A stretch of DNA of 64,000 bases, taken from assembly GCA_001692895.1 (NCBI GenBank), contig KV748178.1:1412536-1476535 (forward strand), in the 5' to 3' direction. A model generated the notes under the pieces. That model was not told the origin of the DNA. It did no database searches and saw only the letters and a program-made list of their open reading frames with translations. Shown one piece after another: positions 56,581-64,000 of the stretch. This stretch comes from Cenococcum geophilum 1.58 (taxonomy: Eukaryota > Ascomycota > Dothideomycetes > Gloniales > Gloniaceae). Each line of letters starts with the position of its first letter. Within the stretch, counting starts at the first letter, position 1. The translations under genes were made by a program, and so were the position numbers.

Positions 56581-58386
56581 ATGCCTCATGAAACCCTCAC
56601 CCGCTCTACAGTTGCGTCACACAACACTGCAGACTCCCTCTGGTGCATAATCGACCACAAAGTCTATGACCTCTCTGACTTTCTAGACGTCCACCCTGGC
56701 GGCTCTGTTGTGCTCGAGCAGGTCGCAGGCACCGATGCCACCGAAACCTTCTACAACCTTCACCGGCAGGAAGTACTGGAAAAATACTCGCCGCTCTGCA
56801 TCGGCGTGCTCGAGAACGAGAAGCCCGAAGTGATCGTGCCAAAGCCAGGTGATCTGAGTCCGGTGCCCTATGCGGAACCACTCTGGTTGCGTCCGCAGTT
56901 CAAAAGCCCGTATTTCAATGATAGTCATCGCAGACTGCAGAAGGCCGTGAGGGAATTCGTAGATACGCATGTCACGCCTGAGGCGCAGGTCAAAGAGAAG
57001 GACGGCAGTTACATTAGCCAGGAGCTCATCGATCGCATGGCGCGAGAGCATGTCCTAGCGATGCGACTGGGTCCTGGAAAGCACTTGCACGGCAAAGTAC
57101 TGCTCGGAGGTGTGAAAGGCGAGGAGTTCGACTACCTGCATGATTTGGTGCAGACGCAGGAGTTCGTGAGGAGCAATTCAAGAGGCTTTCAGGATGGCAA
57201 TATGGCGGGAATGGTGATCAGTTTGACGGCTGTGCTGCAGTGGATGGAGAATAAAGAAATTAAGAATAGAGTTACAGAGGAGGTACTGTCAGGGAAGAAG
57301 AATATCTGCTTAGCCATTACGGAAGCTTTCGCAGGAAGCGATGTTGCCGGGCTTCGGAAGTACAGCAACTAAAACGCCAGACGGAAAACACTACATAGTC
57401 AGCGGCACGAAGAAGTGGATTACTAATGGTATGTGGTGCGACTACTTTGTTACTGGCTGCAGAACAGAAAAAGGATTCTCGGTTCTGCTCATATCAAGAG
57501 GAGAAGGTGTTGAGACGAACCCGATCAAGATGTCCTATTCCGCGGCAGCGGGAACTGCATTTGTTGAATTCAATAATGTAAAGGTTCCGGTGGAAAATCT
57601 TCTTGGCGTTGAACACGACGGATTTATCGTCATCAGTGAGTGGTGCCGACAAATAAGCTTCGAATAACACTGACACTTAAGCAGTGAGCAACTTCAACCA
57701 TGAACGGTTCATGATGTGCTGTGCCGTGATAAGACAGTCCAGGACCGTTGTGGAGGAGTGTTTGAAATGGTGCAACCAAAGAATAGTTTTTAAGAGGAAG
57801 CTCATTGAGCAACCGGCAATCAGGCAAAAGTGAGTGGAATTGAGCTCTTTCTCTTCAATTGATTGTTAGGGGAATCCTTTCTTTGCGAATGCTTCCCAAT
57901 ATGGACTGCTGCAGTTCTCTAGCAGCACCCCGCAGCATCACCCCACAAGAGCAGCTCCAAGTGTTCTCCATGGATCCGGGGGCATCTGAATATATGGACG
58001 GCATGCCTCAAGCAACTCGTTAGGATACTCTAGCTGACTTGGGACTTAGACTAGCGAAGATGGTTTCCCACGTTGAAGCCAACCAAGCCTGGCTCGAGCA
58101 AATTGCATACCAGATGTGTTCGATGAGCTACGCGCAACAATCTAAATTACTTGGCGGCCCCATTGGACTTTTGAAGTCCTTTGCTACCAGGTCAGCGCAC
58201 GAAATTGCTGACGGAGCGGTCAACATCTTCGGTGGACGCGGTCTAACTCAAACTGGCATGGGAAGAGTAGTGGAGCAATTCCATCGCACATATAAATTCG
58301 ATGCGATTCTGGGTGGTACAGAGGAAATATTGGCGGATCTGGGGGTGAGGCAGGCGATGAAAGGCATGCCGAAGAGCATGCTCTAA
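56581..58386 (+). CDS. Cytochrome b5 / acyl-CoA dehydrogenase fusion, with a one-base frameshift
   Basis: Exons 56581-57635, 57685-57829 and 58050-58386 give about 511 residues once one base is ignored. The N-terminal cytochrome b5 domain (about residues 8-85) has VYDLSDFLDVHPGG and FYNLHR, supplying both heme His ligands. The acyl-CoA dehydrogenase domain follows with ITEAFAGSDVAG, SGTKKWITNG, ERFMMCCAVIRQSR, FGGRGLTQTGMG and GGTEEILADLG. The fusion should oxidise an acyl-CoA with FAD, with b5 in electron transfer, as in related fungal fusion proteins; the substrate is unknown. At GGAAGTACA (57356-57364) there is one base too many: ORF 1 ends after LRKYSN, while removing one A gives LRSTATKTPDG and restores both frame and all intron phases. 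The third intron (57830-58049) is long, 220 bases. Either a recent mutation or a sequence error. Confidence 0.85.
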
Positions 58387-59286
58387 ATGTATTTGCTAGA
58401 AGTTGGATTTATATCACATAACGCCGTATGCGGGCTCGGATCCAGCTAGCAGGGCGGTTAAACAAGTCGGTTGGGAAAAAGCAGTGCTTGTACCAAAACA
58501 GTCCCTACACGTGTTGAGGTGGGCATGGTGGACATGGCGGACAGGCGGATATGGTTTCATGTACGGGTAGTGAAGAGCGGGTTGCTTGTCGTGCTTGTGC
58601 ATGAGAAATCCGCTCTCGGCCTCGAGATCGTCGTGGCCTTAGTGAACCACCAACACAGCCGATACGTGTCAAGACGGCTGGCACTAGGGAAAGCGGTCCG
58701 GAGGCTGAGGCCAAAGCCAAGAGCTGGGGAGGACAATGCAGTGCTCAGGAGAAGTCACTAGCAGTCATTCGCAGTCACTCGCAGCGGATTTTACTTTGAG
58801 GTCAGCGTCGACGGGCATCATGTGCCGTGCCGAAATCACAACACCAGCGCTGCAAGAGGAGCGTGAGGCGCTAGACGGCGCTTCGCTGGCTGTTCCTGCG
58901 GCACTGAATGGGCGCATGGCAGCGGTTGGAAGCCCGCAGAAGGCCTAGATTGTGCCTAGCATCCTGCGAACGCTGCATGGGCCGCTGGCTACAAGACAGC
59001 CATCCGCCGTCACCAATCTTGTCATCATTTTGCCAGGAACTCATCCACCTCACCCTTTCGCCTTGCGCCGATTCATCCGCACGTCCCAACGCCGCGCCAT
59101 TTCTGCTTATTCGCTCCTACGACCTACATAAGCCCGAGCTTGCCACTTGATTTTCTCTTGCTCTATATAATTCCATTGCTGAACAATCTCGACCCGACGC
59201 CGCGACTATCTCTGTCTTATCCGAATATTGTCTTCTTACAAAGCACCGGCACCCTGTCGTCGTCGCACAATTGTCCTGCTGCCAAA
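58387..59286. other. Intergenic, no gene recognised
   Basis: Overlapping short ORFs on both strands without family features. A few AGTCACT.GCAGTCA repeats lie near 58753-58785. The last ~150 bases are pyrimidine-rich, typical of the promoter or 5' UTR of the next gene. Confidence 0.5.
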
Positions 59287-59852
59287 ATGCGTTCCGACAG
59301 CATCTCCTCCGTCGCCTCGACATCCTCCCCAGAATTCGAAGAGTCCTTTCAGATATTCGTAAAGAACATCGCCGGCGACAGTAAGGCACCTCTCACATCC
59401 TGCTACCTAGAGTTCCATATACTAATCTTTGTCCAGCAATACCACTCTCCATCCCAGCAAACACCTCAATATCAACTCTTCGGTCGTTGCTAGCTCTCCG
59501 AACCAACCTACCATTATCAGACCTACGTCTCGTCTTCGCCGGCAAGCACCTCTGTGCGTCGGAAAGCACACTCGCGGACTATTGCATCGCACGTAACTCC
59601 ACACTACATCTCGCCCTACCGCTGCGTGGTGGCATGCCGCCCAAGAAAATCCGGTGCAGTTACAAGGACTGCAGAGATGCGGCGCAGCGCATCGTCGGCG
59701 ACTGCGGCTTCTGTTCGGGTCACTTTTGCGGCAAGCACCGGCTGCTAGAGGACCACAAGTGCGAAGGACTCGAGGACTGTAAAAAGGAGAGTCATGAGCG
59801 AAATGCGGATAAGCTGAACTCGGAAAGGACGGTGGCAATCAAGGGAATATAG
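59287..59852 (+). CDS. Ubiquitin-like / AN1 zinc-finger protein
   Basis: Two exons (59287-59380, 59437-59852) give about 169 residues. After a Ser-rich leader, a ubiquitin-like fold runs from FQIFVKNIAGD through LRSLLALRTNLPLSDLRLVF then AGKHLCASESTLADY and ends LHLALPLRGG. The AN1 zinc finger follows directly: C-x4-C (CSYKDC), C-x2-C-x4-C (CGFCSGHFC), H (KHR) and H-x-C (DHKC). The last ~30 residues are charged. AN1 proteins link to ubiquitin/proteasome stress responses; this layout resembles animal ZFAND4/An1. The frame across the GTAAGG...CCAG intron is continuous. The LRGG ending of the ubiquitin-like part is discussed under findings. Confidence 0.88.
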
Positions 59853-62371
59853 ACATAATGCGAAATTTCACTGCAATATAGCATGGGGATCTGGACGGTT
59901 TGGGTGGGAGAGATTTATTTTTTCATCTATGAGCGTTCTCGGGTTACCGGCGTTGGTCTTCAGGGACTTCTTTTGATCCCTTGTCCTTGCTGCTTGCTGC
60001 GGCTCTTATTTTGACTCATGTTGGTAGAGCAGCTGAGCTAGGGTCATGAGCTGGGTTTTGGGCTCGTGCAGTGAGTCTTTGATGCCTGGCTCTATTGCTA
60101 GCTAGCTAATATTGATACATCCTCTTCGAAGCGTACACTTTTTCCCTCACAGCCTTGCGCTTTGAATACTTGCACGCTCGGGGTGATTGCTCGGTTCCAT
60201 TATGCTTCAAAGTTATATTATTTCGGGCCACCCGAAGTATTGAAATACATATTTTAATATTTTGCTCTCAATTGAGACAGGCATGGTTTGCGATGAGATC
60301 CTGCCTGGTCACGCGATCATGCAATTACCCGCATTGTCGGATACTTCATGCATCAACGCTTCCTAGCCATACGCTTAGGAACACGGCAGCAGTACTCCGA
60401 ATTTGGATATTGATTGCTAGGATTGATGCGATAGGGCTGTCCGTCCTGCGCTTCTAGATTTTCTCACCTGCTGTACGATGTTGATCTCTGGCGGTGGAGG
60501 CGAATTGAGACTGCAAGCTTTTGTTTTCTGATGATGGTACCATCGAGACATGCGAGGCTGGATCTGGCCAGGAAATAATTAATGTGTCGCGAGATGAACT
60601 GAAGTAATATACTTCTCCATCTTCTCTGTTAATGCCAAAGAAATCCCTCGGAGCAATTCGGCTTGGAGGTTGGTAAATCCCTTGGAGTGTCGCCATCTGC
60701 AGTCTCACTCATGCTTTTCTCCGGGCTTGTCCGGTTGAATTCAACACCGACAACTGACAGTGACAGCCTTGTGCGAATTAAGGCAGCGAAGGGTAGGAGG
60801 CCTTTAAACGTTTATTTTCGCAACGCTGAGTACTACTAACTCCATTAGGATGTTCATCGCCGCAAAGCGGCTGTTCTCGACCCACTGATTGCCAGGAACA
60901 CCTTCCTTGGGCTTGCTGGGAGAGACTGCAGGTATCGACGATTACGCAGGTCCTTTTTTTTTGTGGAAGGTTTGCCTTCGACAGATGTCGCTGGTGAAAA
61001 TCCGAAAGTCCGAAGTGGCACAGTACACCTCAGCCGCTGAGTAAGACCGACCTCTGCTTGTTCATGCTTCATACTCCATACCACTGTCGTTAGGCTTCCA
61101 AGCTACGTATCTCGCGCATCTCGTTATGACGTTCTTTTGACTAGATGCGCAGGTTGCCACCGAGTAAATTTCGGGTATGAAAAGCCTCCCCTTTTGAGAA
61201 TAGCGAGGGTTTTTTTTTTCACTCTCTTCGCTTAGTTCGTTTTTCTCGTTTTTCCGCTCCTGCACTACGCAAATCTTCAGATGCATGTAAGAGCCCTCCG
61301 AGACATAATCCAACCAAGCCCTTTATTACAGTCTCATCCAAAGCATGGAATGGCTTATATTTCAATGCCGGAAGCTAAAATGAAGACCACAGTGGTATTG
61401 GTAGCCACGGGAATAATGTTCTCACAATGTTCTGGGTTTAGACCACGGATCAACCTATCAGATACTGACGTTAGATTTTGACTTCTGAAGCATGTCAGCG
61501 GGATCATGCCGTGCCTGACTAGACTGCATAATCTATTTTGCGGTTCTGACGACTGCTTAAGTTTCTGCCATTAAGGACCTATGACACACGTTGGTACGGC
61601 TGCAGCAGGCACGCCTGCTATGTTGGCATGCGTACTATGCTACCTCTCATATGAGTCTTGTCATTCACTAAGAAATTTGATACATTAGGCCTACCAATGA
61701 GCAGGTGTGCCACGGAAGGAGAGTAACCCTCGAAAGTTTGTTATAATATCTTCGGCTCCATATCCTCTAGGACATTCTTAGTATTACGTGATAGCTTGGC
61801 ATTGTCGCCATAGACCTTAAGTGATTGCATATCACCGCTAAGTCTAAATTATTCAAGAAACAGGCTCGATGTTTGCCGTGCAGTTCTTCAAGTCTTTTCG
61901 AGTTGCATTGCGAGTCATGATTCTATAAGATCAATTTTATAAGATTATCATGATGTGCGGCAGTCTTCTATGCGCGTGAAGACTTCTAGCATATGTTATT
62001 TCATCGTATGATCTTCAAATTCGACTTTCTTTACAATAGTCGGGCGCTGAGAAGGCAGTTTTTATCTTTCGCCCGTACGGCACGAAATTTAATTGTTTCG
62101 TGAACTGTGTATCCTTTTCAAGTTTGACTTTTATTTATGCGTGGTTACTTTTGCCTCAACGATTTGACTTTCTCAGGACCTCCAGGATTTCAGTCCCCCA
62201 ATACCCTTTCAATCTTTCTAATCTTCAAAAATATCACACTTCACAATCCTTTTGCGCAGAGGAAAGGCTTCCGAAGGCTCTAATTAGAACAGCCGTCGGT
62301 CGGGAGTTTTCGAAGAAACCGACTCTCTAAGCCTGACCTTCCTTATGCCTAAGCCAAATTGACCTAAGAGT
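59853..62371. other. Long intergenic region, no gene supported
   Basis: About 2.5 kb with scattered short ORFs. The best candidate is minus-strand 60454-60696 (80 codons beginning MATLQGIYQPPSRIAPRDFF), which has protein-like composition but no recognised domain and could be an exon or chance. An imperfect hairpin lies near 61917-61952 (CATGATTCTATAAGAT ... TTATAAGATTATCATG). Near 61000-61210 there are short T and A runs. Confidence 0.4.
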
Positions 62372-63764
62372 TGGCAGGCCTACGCTTGCTGGCTAGGATG
62401 CTTCTTCCTAATGTTCAATAGCTGGGGCTTGTTATTGGTTATGGAGCCTTCGCATCTTATTACCTGGGTTATCCTCTCAAAGGGAAAGATCAACTGCAGC
62501 TGAATCTTATCGGTTCAACTCAGTCTGGTTACTAGACCAGGGATGGCTTGTTTTTTCATTGCCAGCTCTCAAGGTAAGGCTCACTTGTTTTAAATGAGAG
62601 CCGGATTTTTGGAGCTAATATTAGGATATGTAGTGTTGTCTACCTGGTTCATACATCGAAAGGGACTAGCGATCGGCGTCATAGTGTGACATGACACTGC
62701 GTCTCGACATCTTAAGATTCGTTCCGAAACATCGCATGGAATACAATAACCGATATTCGTACTATAGGTGGTGTGGTATGCCCTGTGATGACAAAGTATC
62801 TCATCACGGCGGTGGGGTTCAATAATGCAGTCAGACTCTTGGCCACAGTCATTACAACTACCTCTATTTTCTCATTAGTATTTGCCCGACCAAATCCTGA
62901 GCATTCTCACCCCGAGACGGAACAATGGATAAAGTTAGAGACATGGGTTGACACCGAAGTTTTCAAGAACAAGGCATTCTGCTGGTTCATGATCGCCATA
63001 GCCTTCCTCCGTTTCGGCTACTACGCCGTCTTGTTCAATTTGAAAGAAGTAAGCATACCTTAATTGGAAACGCCGTGTCACCCTTTAAGATCCTAACGAG
63101 TTATGTCTCTGTAGTGGGCTTCGGCACTAGAGACGGCCATGACAACCTCGGCGCCCCCTTTCCAAAAGACGCCATCCAAACCCTCTGGCTCCTCAGCATA
63201 CTGAACGGCTCCAGCACCATTGGCCGGCTGCCGATGGCCGCATGCAGTATGCAGCGACCGGTCCGTTCCCTTGCCCCCCCCCCCTTTTAGCCCCCACCAA
63301 CACCTAAGCCTATTCGACTAACCCAACTCTTCACCACCCTCGACAGCTTCGGCGCCCTAAACATCCACATCCTAACCACAACGCTCTCCTCCCTACCGAT
63401 CCTCCTTCTCTGGACCCTCGCCTCCGCCATCCTCTTCGGTAGCGCCTCCGGCGCCGTCATCGGCCTGCCCCCGGCCTCCGTCGCCCACATCCTCGCCCCG
63501 CGCCCCGCGCAGCAGGCCAAGCTGGGCCAGTGGACCGGCATGGTGTACAGCTGCGCGGCGGTGTCCGGCCTGGCGGGCCCGGTCGTCGTCGGCCATCTCA
63601 TCACGCGCTATCAGAGCCATGTGCCCGTGCAAGTATGTAGCGGGGTGTGCTTGATGGCGAGCGCGGGCTGCATGGTTGTTGTGCTGGGGTATTTGGGTGC
63701 GGGAGAGGGGAAGGGCTTGAGGGGGAGGTTTTCGTGGGGAAGGGAGGGGGAGGGGGATCGGTAG
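62372..63764 (+). pseudogene. Monocarboxylate-transporter-like MFS pseudogene
   Basis: Recognisable pieces in order: WQAYACWLGCFFLMFNSWGL (about 62372), then in another frame GYGAFASYYLGYPLKGKDQL and LNLIGSTQSGY followed by a stop. Next come STWFIHRKGLAIGVIV (about 62640), GGVVCPVMTKYLITAVGFNN (about 62767), RFGYYAVLFNLKE before a plausible GTAAGC...TGTAG intron, and IQTLWLLSILNGSSTIGRL (about 63175). The rest includes GSASGAVIGLPPASVAH and MVYSCAAVSGLAGPVV. This is the order of fungal MCT/Mch-type transporters. At least two stops and several frameshifts break it, so it is not expected to be functional. The region is not AT-rich, so decay is not mainly RIP. Confidence 0.8.
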
Positions 63765-64000
63765 CGTGGCGACTTCGCGGGCGGCCTTGCTGTATGTTGA
63801 CCCGGCTGAGGAAGAGGAGAAGAGTGATGTGGAGGCTGTGGAGAGCAGGAGAATACATAATGTTTAAGGGTAGATGGTCGATTACGCTGGGGGTCACTCG
63901 TTCTTGTTCTGATCAGCGCTGGATCGGGGAGTTACAGCGGTGATTGTCTGGACTCTAGACTCTGGGTACTTTGTAGGATAAGTTGATTCTGGCGTTACTG
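63765..64000. other. 3' flank at window edge
   Basis: Downstream of the transporter relic. No gene is seen; neighbouring sequence is cut by the window end. Confidence 0.4.

Overview
The window looks like a chromosome segment of a filamentous ascomycete (Pezizomycotina). Genes have short GT-AG introns of about 45-100 bases with fungal CTAAC-like branch sequences. Fungal families are recognisable: an MFS hexose transporter, Vps41, the mitochondrial DUF155 protein, a cytochrome b5/acyl-CoA dehydrogenase fusion and NWD-NACHT NLR proteins. Long blocks of TA-rich, stop-riddled repeats have the signature of repeat-induced point mutation (RIP, C-to-T mainly at CpA). The species cannot be told from the sequence alone.

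Layout. 1-2040: RIP-degraded repeat DNA with a 256-base tandem triplication. 2638-3625: an omega-like glutathione S-transferase with an apparent one-base frameshift. 5400-20130: a 14.7-kb RIP block. It holds a RecQ-like helicase relic (+ strand), a complete Ty1/Copia LTR retrotransposon with matching target duplications (10922-17158, coding on -) and a DUF6589-type relic (- strand). ACTCCT-type repeat arrays point one way left of the helicase and the other way everywhere to its right. 21552-23406: hexose transporter. 24124-30300: an unstable lineage-specific patch with a broken FHA copy, a hAT deletion derivative, an unknown duplicated-module protein, an intact FHA-kinase gene, local tandem duplications and ankyrin debris. 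31056-34601: two predicted GPI-anchored Ser/Thr-rich surface proteins. 35616-41675: conserved housekeeping genes vps41 and the DUF155 gene, divergently arranged. 42000-53000: a second repeat region with a TA-flanked TIR element, a large NWD-NACHT-ankyrin NLR pseudogene with 19 near-identical repeats, and nested TIR elements. 53258-59852: a DUF726 (Mil1/TMCO4-like) lipase-fold protein, a cytochrome b5-ACAD fusion with a one-base frameshift, and a ubiquitin-like/AN1 zinc-finger protein. 62372-63764: a decayed monocarboxylate-transporter-like MFS gene.

The pattern is a two-compartment genome: conserved genes in balanced-GC islands, separated by RIP-mutated repeat blocks where transposons, NLR genes and lineage-specific genes collect and decay. 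No operon-like or biosynthetic cluster is seen. Intron boundaries were chosen by hand from splice sites, frame continuity and remembered family patterns. No database search was run.
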